Shown here piece after piece: positions 12,603 through 25,176 of a stretch of 64,000 nucleotides of DNA; positions within the stretch are counted from its first letter, which is position 1, and every line of letters starts with the position of its first letter. Position numbers and translations under genes: made by a program. Origin of the DNA: Lytechinus variegatus (Eukaryota; Echinodermata; Echinoidea; Temnopleuroida; Toxopneustidae). The notes beneath the pieces are model-generated. The model did not search any database, had not been told where the DNA came from, and worked only from the letters and a program-made list of their open reading frames with translations. The stretch covers positions 39,698,922 to 39,762,921 of the forward strand of contig NC_054743.1 in NCBI RefSeq assembly GCF_018143015.1, written 5' to 3'.

Positions 12603-13693
12603 GTCTCACCTGCGAAGCAAAGTGAGACTATAGGCGCCGCTTTTCCGACGGCGGCGGCGGCGGCGACGGCGGCGTCAACATCAAATCTTAACCTGAGGTT
12701 AAGTTTTTGAAATGACGTCATAACTTAGAAAGTATATGGACCTAGTTAATAAAACTTGGCCATAAGGTTAATCAAGTATTACTGAACATCCTATTAGAGT
12801 TTCATGTCACATGACCAAGGTCAAAGGTCATTTAGGGTCAATGAACTTAGACCATGTTGGAGGAATCAACATCGAAATCTTAACCTGAGGTTAAGTTTTT
12901 GAAATGTCATCATAACTTAGAAAATATATGGACCTAATTCATGAAACTTGGACATTAGGTTAATCAAGTATCACTGAACATCCTACATGAGTTTCACGTC
13001 ACATGACCAAGGTCAAAGGTCATTTAGGGTCAATGAACTTTGGCCGAATTGGGGATATCTGTTGAATTCCCATCATAACTTTGAAAGTTTATGGATCTGA
13101 TTCATGAAACTTGGACACAATAGTAATCAAGCATCACTGAAAATTTTGTGCAAGTTTCAGGTCTCATGATTAAGGTCAAAGGTCATTTAGGGTCAATGAA
13201 CTTTTGCCGAATCGGGGGTATCTGTTGAATTACCATCATAACTTTGAAAGTTTATTGGTCTAGTTCATTAAACTTAGACATTAGAGTAATCAAGTATCAC
13301 TGAACATCCTGTGCGCGTTTCAGGTCACATGAACAAGGTCAAAGGTCAATGAACTTTGGCCGAATTGGGTGTATCTGTTGAATTACCATCATAACTTTGA
13401 AAGTTTATGGATCTGATTCATGAAACTTGTACATAAGAGTAATCAGGTATCACTGAATATCCTGTGCGAGTTTCAGGTCACATGATCAAGGTCAAAGGTC
13501 ATGTAAGGTCATTGAACTTTGGCCATGTTGGGGTTTTTTGTTGAATAACCATCATATCTCTGTAAGTTTATTGGTCTAGTTCATAAAAAGTGGACATAAG
13601 AGTAACCATGTATCACTGAACATCTTGTGCGAGTTAGAGTAGTATTCAAAGTCAGCACTGCTGCTATATCGAACCGCGTGATGCAGGTGAGAC
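12603..13693. mobile_element. Element with GTCTCACCTGC ends and an internal array carrying DR1 sequences
   Basis: The terminal inverted repeats are GTCTCACCTGC (12603-12613) and GCAGGTGAGAC (13683-13693). Next to the left end is a CGG-rich tract (about 12648-12676). The body is about five tandem units (192, 164, 162 and 153 bp apart) sharing CATAACTTTGAAAGTTTATGG, ATCACTGAACATCCTGTG and AAGGTCAAAGGTCA. There is no open frame of note, so it is non-autonomous. Confidence 0.8.
12818..13501 (+). promoter_or_regulatory. Array of five DR1-type sequences AGGTCAAAGGTCA
   Basis: AGGTCAAAGGTCA occurs exactly at 12818-12830, 13010-13022, 13174-13186, 13336-13348 and 13489-13501. It is the classical direct repeat with one-base spacer recognised by HNF4, COUP-TF and RXR heterodimers. 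Whether any factor binds here is not known. The sites lie inside a repeat element in the shared upstream region of two divergent genes. Confidence 0.5.
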
Positions 13694-14641
13694 GGCCAGA
13701 GGCATTCCACTTGTTATAATTTATTTTTTTGTCCGTAGCAACATATTCTTTAATCAGGCAAAGTCAATGGGAAGAGGTATAAAGAGCTTAACCAAAAAAT
13801 TAAAGAGAAAAAATGATGATAAGGGAATGGCAAAATAGTTCCTTCCTGGAAAAAAGTGTGAGAAAAGTCCTTCCCTATATTTGCCAAAATGTTGGAAAAT
13901 CCGCATATCATATCAATGAAATGCTTTCCTAGAGTATTTATTTTCTCAAGAGTGGGTTAAGAAGTCATTTATAAACCAATAAAGAAATTATCTGTTTAAT
14001 TTTGGCTAGAAAAGACACAGCTGCGAAAGAAACTAAGTATCAACAAACATACAAATGCACATGTGGGACAGCAATGTACTCACCTATGGGTTTTCGTGTG
14101 TATTAATTTAAAATTCTGTTTTTTTTAGTCGAAAAGAGAGGTCATAATTGCTCCTTCTAATGCTTGCAAATAATCAGGGTACACAAGATTTTAACAATAT
14201 GGACTGTAGAAGGGCATTTCATTGGTGTTAAATGCGACTTTGACTTAGATTTTCAAAGTTCTGTGGAAGATTTCTTAGCAACACTTTGTATGCAGCTCCT
14301 CAAGTCTGTAGGCTGCTAGTTGCAATGGCTTCTTAGTCATACTTATGTATGGTGATAATAAATACAATTACTACGACTACTACTAAAACTTCTACCTCAT
14401 GAATTATTTTGAATAAAAGAATCAAATTACATAATGAATTAATGTTGATAATATTATTAATGATGATGTCAATCTTTGCTATAATTGATCATTGTTTTTA
14501 AAGATGTCTTTTTCACTATTTGATACATTTAAAAATCTGTTTTATATCATAGTCAAACCTTCAAAACATTCTACGGCCTTCCTAAATAGAGAGTGTTGTA
14601 ATAAGCATCCGACGGGACTATCATTGGTCTTTAAATTAGCC
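13694..14641. other. Upstream flank of the C6orf118-like gene, no gene recognised
   Basis: AT-rich spacer with simple TTAATGATGATG-like patches near 14440-14470. No repeat ends or confident promoter motifs are recognised. Confidence 0.4.
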
Positions 14642-17600
14642 ATGGCAACAAAGCAAGAGGATCTAGAAGGGCCACTCCCTCCAGCGGGGGTCAGTTCCCG
14701 TCCACTGAGAGATGTCATGGAAGGCATCTTTCTGGAGCAGAAGTATGACATCTTACTTCGAACCAAGGGTCACCTGAACCACAACCGCCTTGCGAAGCCC
14801 CCCGAGCTGGCAACCCACAAGCCCTGGGAGAGTTCAGGCAAGGAAGTACCCCTGCTGCTTGCTCCGAGCAAGCTACCTTCACCAAGAAGGGCTCAGGTAA
14901 ATATGAAGTGATATCAATGAACTAGGAAACAATTACTCCTTACTACTCAATACAGTAAATCCTTATTGCTTTTTGTCAGTGGAGAAATGGATGGGAATCT
15001 TGTAGAGTACTTCTGAGGCCATAATGCTAATTGGAAATACATGTAGGTGTCTTTATTTTAACTATGGAAAAACAAAATACAGCATCTACCACAGATGCAT
15101 GCTTTATACCCAGTTTTATGAGAATGCACCTGATTATCATTATGAAATAAGTAACATTTCATTTTATTTACATTATGCAAAATGAGTCACCAGAGAGTAA
15201 CAAAATTTGCCTTGATAAAGTATTTTTGTAACAAAACATTAAACATGTTCATTACCTACCTGACAATGGATTTTGGGCTTTCCTCCTCTTACAGAGTAAA
15301 GAAGAAGAAATGGTACAGGCCTTATATCACTTCAGCACTGGGACAGCAGGGAGCATGCCCCACCCCACACCTGCGGACTTGCAAACGGACCAGAGAATGG
15401 CAAAAACATCCTCCAGTAGTCCTCGCTTTGCTAGCAGAGCCAGATCCCATGGAGCATCCAAATCAGATGCTAGGATGGATTCCCCAGCTTCGTACATTGA
15501 TGATGGCGTTTGCGTTGAAGAGCTAGCAATGCCCGAAATAATGCTCCCAGTCTCTCGACAAAAAACAACTCGGGGGCTCTCGCGGACTCAGTCTCCCCCT
15601 CACAGGCTGCCTCCATTTGAGAAGAGGGAGGATAGGAGCGCTGGAGGGAAGGACTTGCACAAGCAACAATTTGTACAAAGTCATCTGGCTGGAATAACCA
15701 AAAAAGATCAGCTGAATAGGTTTCTGGACTTTCAGAAGAATGTACTTAGGAAAGAAGAGATGTATGAGAAAGGGGTCTTAACAGGAAGAAAGGCAGTTGA
15801 ACATTTGGAGAGAAAATTATATGAGGTAAGGGACTCCGGAGGGGATTTACAATTAAAAAAAGGATAGATACCACTTTCTTGATCATTCAAACTGTAGCTC
15901 ATTTTATTTTATAGATGCATTTAACTTTTGAGAATGTGTTTTCTTATCTCCTTTGCTCAGAAGTGATATTTGAGATATAATCAAGATGAAGTCAAATGCA
16001 TGGCATTATTGTTCCCTGCAAATTGGTGAACAGTTTATTGAATGATTCACTTGGCTTCATATCAGATATCTTCTGGTTAGTGTCTTTTTCTTATTTATGC
16101 CAATAAGTACTTGTTATCTGTTGCAAGTATCATTGATTATCTGATTTGAATTATAAATTTTGATTGAACAACCAACTTGTAGAAACTGCAGGAGCTGAGT
16201 GTTGAGACGAGGTTCAGTGCGCCCAACTTCCATCGGTTGCAGATCTACAGTGATGTCTGGGATGAACTCATTGAAGAAACACCTACCTTTGCAAAGGTTC
16301 TCCAAGACATCAAGGTAAGATCTATCATAGATGAAGATCTACAGGAAGCATGATTTCTGGTCACTTAAGACACTTTGCTTGAGTAGGAATTTACAACCCA
16401 GCAGAAGTATGATCGCCTTGTATACTCTTTCTTTGTAGTACATGTTTTGCTAAAACGTTTAAATTATATATGAATTTTTTTTAGATGCATGGATAATTGC
16501 ATGAATGTATGGAAGTGTAAATTTAAACCCATAATCATAGTCTTGAAATCATTGGGGTGTCCAGTCTTAGAAAAAAACTTGCCCATCAGAAAATAGTTCC
16601 GGATAGATAAGGCACGACTGTGACTAAGACGGGAAAGATATTAAATCTTATATCCTCTTTGCTATTTTGTCTAATGATTAATTTGAGACGTATGTTACTT
16701 CAGTTTTACAAAATATAAGTATTGCTTCAATAACAACAACAACAACACAAATTTTCAGCTTTGTTAATAAAAAGCATTATTGCTACGACAAAACAACAGT
16801 ACATGTAGTATTGCTTCAACAGTGATAACAATTAAGATCATATTTTTTTCAGTTTCAGGTCTGTTTCAGTTCAATATTCTTTTCTTTGCTCTTTCCCCAA
16901 TGCAGAGTGAGTTTGATCTGTACATGGGGTCTATCCTGGACACACAGCCTCACAAACACAGTGAGATCCTAAGCCAACAGGTCAGAGGACTGACCGCTAG
17001 TGGTGTGGTCCTGCCTGGTGAGCTGACCATTGGTCAAGAAGTGGTGAAGAAGATGGAGAAACAGACCAAAGATCTGCTTGAAGAGAATGAAAGGTAATGA
17101 TCATATAATTTGAAGAGTAATCCAACTCAAATAGAAACATTGCAATTTTGCCCAACTTGTAGTGGAATGTAAGTCGCCGGTCTATCAGTTTCATTTTATA
17201 TTATTTTGAATAAACATCATGCTTGTTTGGTTTTTGGTCTTTCGAGTAGAGTGGAATTCCACTCGAGTAGAGTGGAATTTTTCATTGATTATCATGATAC
17301 TGTCTTTTAATAGGTTTTTAATAAAATCATTACTGTGTGAGTTCGTTTTAGTGTATAATTCTGATTGCTCTATGATAATAGTTGTGAAATTTTCTTTTTG
17401 AAAAAGATTGTACTATGTTTTTTTCAAATGTTTTGCTTATTTGCTTGAAAAAAAATAGACAAAAATAATGAAGAAACTTTTGTTTTACAACCCAGTACAC
17501 CCACTTTATAACCTTAATAGACCCATATGCTTTTTAAAAGATTGAAATCTTTGCAAATATTCCTCTTCATGCTTTTCTTGTGTTAATTATGTTTTAAATT

Positions 17601-20598
17601 GATATTTATTACTTCTGTTTATATGCTTTAAGTGGATAGGTATTGGTGGTGATTTTTTTTTTACCTGATTGCTAAGAAAGCATGAATGCTTGTAAGCAAG
17701 CAACCAGAGGACCGACGGCTTAAGGTCCTCTCCGAAGGACCTGGTACTGAGGATTAATGCCTTACCAAAGGGCACTGGCGCACAAAGTGGGAATCGAACC
17801 CGGGTCACCGGAATACGAATTCCCCGCTCTGCCGACTGAGCTATCGCGCTATCACGCCTCCTCAAGTATTTGAAACTCAATTTGTATATATCTGTACCAT
17901 TTGTTATACAGTTTATAAATGCAAAATGCAAAATATCCCTGTACTTAGGATAATATATTACTTACGAAATTTAAAGTTGACTAATTTACTCTTGGTTCTT
18001 ACTGATCAAAATCAGGTTACGTGAGAAACTGCGACAAGAGCAATACGCAGTTGCCCGTCTCCCGCAAGTCATTGTCAACACTGACCCCTACGCCAAGAGT
18101 GCTAATTCCAAGGAGGAGGAGATAGTCCTGGGCCATGGCGATCAGGTCCTGGAATACCATAATGAGATCCTGGCCTTGCAGGAAGAGATAGAGGAGCTGA
18201 CCGAGGACCTTCACAAGCACCATGTTCCTCGGTCTATCTGTGATCACATGGAAGGCTGTTTGAGGGATACAGAGGCTGAGGTGCTGAAACTACTATCTAC
18301 CAATGAGTACCTGGAGAAGACAATACAGGTGATTTTTTTTTATTCTGAAGAGATAGGAAGAGAGAGAGAGAGAGGGAAAGAAAGAAGTGTGGACAAAAGA
18401 GAGACCTGGGTCCCGTCTTACAAAGAGTTACAATTAATCCAATCGATCATAAATCTATGGAAATCCATCAGTGTCATAATTTTTTCTATAGGAAATTTGC
18501 ACAATGTCCTTTGTAAACAAAGAGAAGCACAGTGACTTTTATACTAATATATTAATCTTTTCATTGCAGGGTCTTGGGGTGGATGTCGATAAGCTTCTTG
18601 AGAGATATGATGCACCAGATACAGATATAAGGTGAGTCATTTGATTATCAAATCATTCATCCATTCTTTAAGGGATGTACTCAGATGGTTGAGCCGACCT
18701 TTTGCAAATAACAACCTGTGATAGGGTCGTGCTCAATTGCAAAGTAATTGATCGATTATTTAATTTTTAAAGGGAAAGTAATTGTAATTGTAATTGAAAA
18801 ATTGTCATTTGAATTACTGTCGATTATTTTGATTACATTCAATTACATATCTTTTGATACTGGTACTCAATTTATTCTGGATTGCTTATTTCTCTTTTCC
18901 CTTTAAAGTCCGTCTCACACTATGCCGTTCATTGCAATCAGAATTTCAAATTAATTGTGATAACATTTGATAATGGATAATCCAAGTAATAAATATTACG
19001 GATCAGGGTTCAGAATAGTGGTAGGACTACTGAAATCAAAATTCAGTCCGGTTTAGAGCCTCCCTAAATAAATAAAAACAAATTCCACTCCAAATTTTAA
19101 TGATGTCATCATTGGCTGCAGCTTGAAGCTAATTTGGACTATCCTCCGACAGTAGGGCTTGTCGAAAAGTAAAAAATATGATTTTAGATAAAATAAAATA
19201 TGATTCTAAATGAAATAAATTTGCTTCTTGGAACTTTCACATTTAATGCAAAATAAGATTTCTTGAAAAATCGCGTTGCATCAGATTGCATAGTGTGAGC
19301 CAGGCTTTAAGTTTACATGTTGTACGTCATGATTTCTACAAATGAAGCATGCAAGTCTACATATTTTTGAGAATGTCAATTAATTTTAGCATTAAAGGGA
19401 GCGATAGGCGGATCAAAAATAAAACTAAATATTCCTTTTGTCAGTTTCTCTCTAACTTAAAATAATGTTCAAAGGGGTGTGCTACATACCAAGTATAAAT
19501 TGATTTGATTTATGGCTTTTTAGAAAGTAATTGAATAGTAAATGTAAATGACAAAAGTAATTGTAAATGAATTGAAAAGTAATTGTAATTGAACATTTCT
19601 TCATTTACGTAATTGTAACTGAAGAAAGTAATTGAGCCAAACCCTGGCCTGCTATGATTTCATAAAAGGTAAATTCACGGGATTACCACAGCCAAAGGCA
19701 ACGTGCTGCCACAAATATGTTTATACTTGCTTATATAGCACCTAATCCTTCTTTATCCCTGGCCTTAAGGCTTAGCCGACATACTATTACGCGTGTTCGC
19801 ACATTGCAAGTTACACATTTACCTCCCCTGGATTGAGTGCAGCACCATGTGGTTTAATTTCTTGCTGAAGTTAATTATGCTTGACTGAGATACAAATCCA
19901 CGACGCTGTTTCAAAGTCCGGAAACTAATCCATTGGGCAATGATGCTCTACATATTATTATTGAAAATAATCATGTAGAAAAATTCTTGATCTTGAACTG
20001 GGATTTGTAACTATATGTAAGTTTGAGAGCAGTATCTTTCAATTTGATTTCCTGGTTCTGGGGGTGTTGAGTGGACATTGGTTAGTGATACACTTATTTT
20101 CTCTTTTTCTAAATTTCAATATTTTAAAAAGAAATTATAGGAGAAATTTTAGGCTTGGAATGAGGATGGAGGATATTTTGTATTGGGCAAAGTCAAAGGG
20201 GAGGGGATAAGATACCTTGTTAAAAAGTCTGTGCCACATCTTTTGGCTGGAATCCAACCATAAAAGCACAATGCATCTTTTCATAGTGGCTATCCTGCAT
20301 TCCCTTTTCTTTTCGTCTATGATGTTGGTTGAAAATTACGGGATCCCCTCTCGAAAGACGCAGTTTTTACTTTTGACAAGGTACCTAAGGGCAAATCCAC
20401 ATGAGGTAAATTCAGCCGCCTCTGCCCTTGAGAACAAAACTGGAGTCAAGACATTGGATCGCTTCTACTACTAATATCACACACTTGTAATGTTATCTTA
20501 CAGTATGTTTTTAAAACATGATCTGATTTTCCCTTTGCAGAGCCATCTGGAAGAGCATAAACACTGCAGGGACAACACCATTTCCTGGTGTATTCTGA
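14642..20598 (+). CDS. C6orf118: C6orf118-like coiled-coil protein, complete, seven exons
   Basis: Exons 14642-14896, 15295-15825, 16183-16314, 16906-17093, 18016-18328, 18570-18631 and 20541-20598 join in phase to about 512 codons; the human protein is about 470 residues. The start ATG has a good context (GCCATGG). Exon 1 encodes QKYDILLRTKGHLNHNRLAK, resembling the human DVYLYTSGHLNPNKLYRP region (from memory). Exon 2 ends with a conserved LAGITKKDQLNRFLDFQK helix. Exons 3-4 encode IYSDVWDELI and EFDLYMGSIL, the segment shared with the N-terminal domain of translin-associated factor X interacting protein 1. Exons 4-6 are coiled coil. The last exon encodes about 20 residues and stops at TGA 20596-20598. 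The function is poorly known; cilium or sperm expression is inferred from the family. The gene diverges from CSTF2. Confidence 0.87.
17640..17865 (-). mobile_element. tRNA-derived SINE in a C6orf118-like intron
   Basis: On the minus strand a tRNA-like head has A box ATAGCTCAGTCGGCAGAG and B box GGGTTCGATTCCC (about 17790-17850). It is followed by a body containing CCTTTGGTAAGGCATTAATC and AGGTCCTTCGGAGAGGACC. The anticodon arm does not pair well, so it is not a working tRNA gene. Confidence 0.75.
18407..18533 (+). mobile_element. Half copy of the GGGCCCGTCTTACAAAGAG MITE
   Basis: TGGGTCCCGTCTTACAAAGA starts a left arm that matches the complete copy at 33052-33297 through TGGAAATCCATCAGTGTCAT. 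The right arm is missing. It lies between exons 5 and 6 of the C6orf118-like gene. Confidence 0.7.
19700..19960 (-). mobile_element. tRNA-derived SINE (copy 2, diverged)
   Basis: It aligns by eye along its length with the SINE at 6062-6349 (CACCTGGGTCGAGTGCAGCA versus CCCCTGGATTGAGTGCAGCA; TTTCTTGCTGAAG; TTTCAAAGTCCG). It has many substitutions, hence it is older. It lies in the last intron of the C6orf118-like gene. Confidence 0.72.
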
Positions 20599-22470
20599 GT
20601 GTTCCAGGAGACATGCTGTCACCTGTCACAGGATGTAGAGGTACTGACCATCCCCAAGGAATTGTTTTGAATGGGTGAATTGAACAGTGAGAACTCCATC
20701 ATCAGTGTGCATCCTCCATGTATTTCAGTTGCAACATCCCACCGAGCCCGTACACTATTCTTTGCCATCTTTGGGATTATGGAGTATCCTTACAGCATTC
20801 CACGTAATGCAGCATTTGTTTACTAGATCAATGAATGTATCAAGGAAACATGGTCTCATGTATTAGCTTTAACGAGCAGCACACCTTGTACTGACTCCAG
20901 AATGCTGTATTCTTGGCCTTTTGTTTATATTATCATCATCCCAACAGTGCATCTTGTGGTTCATGAATTCTGAACTGCATTTTGTAGAACCAATGGCAGC
21001 ACACCTCACACCATGTATAGACAGTCCTTTCTTGTTTTTGCTAGGAATAGAGTATGCCTGAACATTCCAGAAGGTGCAGCATGAGATGACTAAAGCCGAT
21101 TAGTCTTTTGTTAAGCATACTTGAAGCCCCAGTTAGAAATTACCATAAATAGCAGACCTTAACTGACTTGGTCAATGTTATTCAACTTTAAAAACCCTGT
21201 GGGTAGCAGGGGCCATGGAATGGTTTTCAAAGTGGGGTGAGGGGGTCTTACAAAGCAAAAAATCACAATCATATGGTCATTTTTACGTTTTTGTGCACGG
21301 TTTTGGGAAAAAAGGGGGGGGGGGGGCTGAAGCATACAAATGTTTCTTCTCAGTTTGAGAATTTTTTACAAAGTGAAACGATCCCTTTAAGATTGATTGA
21401 TGTCATTGATTGAACTAAAGGCCCTTGAAACTTAGTCACAGATGTGTAGCAAACAGGTTATCAAAATCATCTTTTTTCTAACCCACCATAAATATTCATG
21501 TGCTATTCAATAATCTTCTTGTTGTTTTTTTAAAGAATGTAATTTATATGTACAGTATTTATAGTCTGCTGAGAGCATGAAGTGTACCAGAATATATTTT
21601 TTCTTGAATTTCATTTTTTGTCCAGCAATACAGTTCAAGAAAAGGAAGCATTCTGCACACTTAATGATCTAACCATATTGGCTTTTGGAACAGTCAACTG
21701 TTGTGGATTTTTATTCATTGATTTGGTTGAAAGCATTTGACATTACAAAGGTTTTGTGAACAAAATCCTGAACTTTGTTGTGTTGTATATATCCTATGGA
21801 TTGGACGAAACAGCTACATGTATGAAGAAAAAGTCAAATTACTCTGCCAGAGGTTAATAATTGTAATAACACATGTAATATGTGGAATGATATGTTTGGT
21901 CCTTTTACAAAAAGGGCTTCGTTTATACAACATATCACAGACAAAAGTTACAGCTAAGATTTAAAAAAAGTAAAATCAATGTTAACTAATGTTGTGAAGT
22001 CGGGTCTTCACAAATTGTAATTTTTGTTTTCTAAAATCAGATTGGAGACAGATTTGGAGATGTGCAAATGGATTTACACTCTTCTAATTTTCAGAGGATT
22101 TGGTAACTAATCTCTTCCAAAGTGAATTATCTACCGTATATCATTGAAATGGATTTTCAATTGTATCATAAGAAGACGTGAAACTCTTTTACCTTTTATA
22201 TATATTCAACTATAATTGATTTATTTTCCAACCTCCAGGAAAAATGTATGTTACATATATGTTTTGTCAATCAAATTAAAATTATATATAGAATTATTTG
22301 TGAATTGATTTCCTCTTTCATTCATGCATTTGCTCAATAGACTTGACAAAAGCAAGCATTTACATGTATGTCTGCTGTAGTGATGTTTATTAATGAAAAT
22401 ATGTACAATGATAATCACTTTATTTACATCATACATCTACATACAAAAATTTAAATGAAATCAAGACAAT
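20599..22470. other. Probable 3' UTR and spacer after the C6orf118-like gene
   Basis: No conserved coding sequence is seen. The first part is presumably 3' UTR, but no poly(A) site can be chosen. A G-run element at about 21200-21330 (AGGGGCCATGGAATGGTTTT ... GGGGGGCTGAAG) is related to 44625-44805. Confidence 0.4.
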
Positions 22471-22891
22471 TAAAGGCGACCGCACACCTTACGACTGGTC
22501 TGCGACCCGATTTTGGAACAAATTGCTTTTTGCTCATTTTCTGAAGATGTGAATGGAACATAGGGTATCATTTTATTTGAGGTTAAAATTAATAGAAATA
22601 ATATTATGGCAATTTTGAAAGATTGCAAGTCCTTATTTTGGAGTAAAGTCCAAATTAGTTTCAAATCGTAGCCAATCGTAAGACTGCTATGACGTCATTA
22701 TGACTAGATATTAAATTCGCTTTTATTCTAAGGATGATAGCACAGTCACAAATTTGATCATAGGTATTCGTACAATGATTTAGAACATTACAGAGTAAGA
22801 TATTCCAAGTCTCAATATTAGCATCACATTCTACTACAATCTATTCTAAAATCGGGTCGCGGACCAGTCGTAAGGTGTGCGGTCGCCTTTA
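22471..22891. mobile_element. MITE with about 45-bp terminal inverted repeats
   Basis: TAAAGGCGACCGCACACCTT at the left and AAGGTGTGCGGTCGCCTTTA at the right, extending inwards through ACGACTGGTC and GACCCGATTTT. The interior is non-coding. Confidence 0.85.
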
Positions 22892-23401
22892 CACTTTCAA
22901 ATGAATCAGAAAATTAAGACTTTCCAGTTTCATTTAAAATCCTCAAGGTACAGCCACTCTGAGTATCCTGTATTATAAGAAAATGGAGACCATATAAAAT
23001 TTAGAAAATCTTTTGTAGTCTAGGGGTTCACTGCTTAAAAGGTATTCATGCACATTTTAATAAGCGAGACCAAAAACAATTCAACTTTAGGCCCTGAAGT
23101 TATGTATTGTAATTGTTAGCTGTACCAACAAAATATATAGTCACTGTGCCTTTTAATTATCATGAAATGGAAACCTTGTTTGATTTGCTGCTAAGCCCTG
23201 TTACATGTACATGGAGTTAATAATATATCAAATAGCCAAGTAACCATAATAATCAATTCTTTATGCAAAATGACCCTGCTCCATTTCATTCAACCATGGT
23301 AGCTGCATGCTTTAAATTTTTGATTAGATTTTAGCACAACTGTCAGGTACATTTCTATAATACAGCACAAATTGAACACTCAAACTAAAGGGCATGTCAG
23401 A

Positions 23402-23531
23402 GGCCTGTTTCATGAAGGACTTATAGCTGTTGTAACTGTGCCATTATCACAACTACCATGGTAACAGGACTCGGCAGCCAATCATAATCAAGGTTACCAT
23501 GGTAGTTACCATAATGGCAAAGTTACAACAG
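23402..23531. mobile_element. MITE related to 4209-4363
   Basis: It contains TGTTGTAACTGTGCCATTAT and CTACCATGGTAAC inverted against GGTTACCATGGTAGTTACC, as in the CSTF2 intron copy. It directly abuts the next MITE. Confidence 0.68.
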
Positions 23532-23670
23532 GGGAGCGTTTCATCAACATTTTTGTCAGACAAGTTGTCAAATCTGACAACTTTCCTTGATTCTGATTGG
23601 CTGTGAGGCACTATTACCATGGTAACTGTCGGATAAAACATCCGACAAGTCCTTTCAGGAAACGCTCCCC
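23531..23670. mobile_element. MITE with GGGGAGCGTTTC ends
   Basis: The exact inverted termini are GGGGAGCGTTTC (23531-) and GAAACGCTCCCC (-23670); inside is AAGTTGTCAAATCTGACAACTT and CTGTCGGATAAAA. Relatives are at 40612-40926 and 61103-61261. Confidence 0.8.
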
Positions 23671-23847
23671 AGATGTAACTCTTTATGAAATGGGCCCCAG
23701 AACTCCAAAGGTCAATTGGAGGGAACTGAGCACAGTGGACATGGCATCAACAACCATTGCTTTTGTGGCCTTCAATCATGGATAAATCAATGGATACAAT
23801 GGTGTCTGGATGTCATCATGATTGCACATTGCCAGAAAAAGACAACA

Positions 23848-24451
23848 CCCCGTCTTTACTTTTACAAAGAATTACGATTGATCTGATCAATCACAACTAT
23901 GGACGGCCAACATCTATTATGCATGTTTGTTCAAAATATTTTCTAGCTATGATGTACAATCATGCATTCATTGTTTTCTTGAAAATTCACTGCACTTCTC
24001 TTCCATGGAATTATGACTGATTGGATTAATTGTAACTCGTTGTAAGACGGGTCCCAGGATCATTTTCTTACAAATTGTAATTAATGATTATTACCACAGC
24101 GGGTGGGTGTTTTATAAAGCTGTTCATACTACAAAAGACAGGTGACCTTAAATAAGAAACTAACCCAATGCCAATGGAGATCAGGGGCCCATCTCACAAA
24201 GACTTGCGATTGATCGGATCAATCTCAACTTTGGAAAGCCAGCAAAGTCAACATATTAGATGCATCTTTGCTAAAAAAAATTTTCTAGATATGGATGTAT
24301 ATCCATAAATTCATTGATTTTTTGACAGTTCAGTATGCTCTCCTTTCTTTACTTTTCGCACATTTCTTGTAGGAAAAATTATGACACTGTTGGATTTCCA
24401 TAAAGTTACGATTTATTTGATCAATCATAACTCTTTGTAAGACGGGGCCCA
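23848..24451. mobile_element. Two copies of the GGGCCCGTCTTACAAAGAG MITE
   Basis: Copy one (about 23848-24057) has left arm TTTTACAAAGAATTACGATTGATC and ends CGTTGTAAGACGGGTCCCAGG. Copy two (24184-24451) runs from GGGGCCCATCTCACAAAGAC to CTTTGTAAGACGGGGCCCAG. Both have the inner sequence TTTTCTAGATATGGAT or a close variant. They are separated by about 120 bp. Confidence 0.72.
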
Positions 24452-24506
24452 GGGCTCCGGAACCAAGGTTTGCAATGAATTGCAAACATGAAAGAACTGC
24501 ACTCAT

Positions 24507-24810
24507 TGGCCAGTATTCTGATAGCAGGTTTAACTTAAACTCGGGTTTAAAGTTGTGGTTTAAGAATGGATAGCCAATTGTTACATAAATCACTAGAGAT
24601 ATCATACTTAAGCTCACTTGGCTCTCAAATCATTCATGATTGTCTAGGAAGTATAAATAGATAATTGTCTTCACCATAGATGAATCAGGAAAGAGCAGAG
24701 AGTAAACACAAGAAATTTACAACTTAATGAAAATTTTGATACTGTCGGCTTCCCATACTACAACTTTAAATCTGAGTTTAAGTTAAACCTGACTTCAGAA
24801 TACGGGCCAT
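24507..24810. mobile_element. MITE with TGGCCAGTATTCTGA ends
   Basis: The left end has GGTTTAACTTAAACTCGGG and the right end CTGAGTTTAAGTTAAACC, inverted. Relatives are at 51016-51319 and 62885-63166. Confidence 0.72.
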
Positions 24811-24912
24811 TGGCTCCTGGCCAGTATTTTAAACAGAGTGTGCATGCAACGATAATCTTGATTGGTCATTGGTATTTAGCTATTGATTGCAAAGCTTTGT
24901 GTTATGGAGCCC

Positions 24913-25112
24913 TGGGGCCCGTCTTACAAAGAGTTGCGATTGATCCGATCAATCGCAACTATGGAAAGCCAGCAAAGTCAACATATAAAATGAAGTTTGT
25001 TCTAAAGAAAAAATCTAGATATGAATATTCATCTAGATATCCATATATTCATTGATTTCTTGACAATTTGGTGTGATCTCCTTAGTTTACAATTTTCCTG
25101 TAGAAAAAACTA
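24913..25112 (+). mobile_element. Truncated GGGCCCGTCTTACAAAGAG MITE next to RPP21
   Basis: It starts GGGGCCCGTCTTACAAAGAG and follows the family through GATTGATCCGATCAATCGCA. It ends without the right terminal repeat, about 65 bp from the RPP21 stop codon. Confidence 0.7.
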
Positions 25113-25176
25113 TGCACTATCGCGCATCCTCTTAGCACAAGTTTCTTTTGGCAATCTACACTTAAAAGCCGATTTA

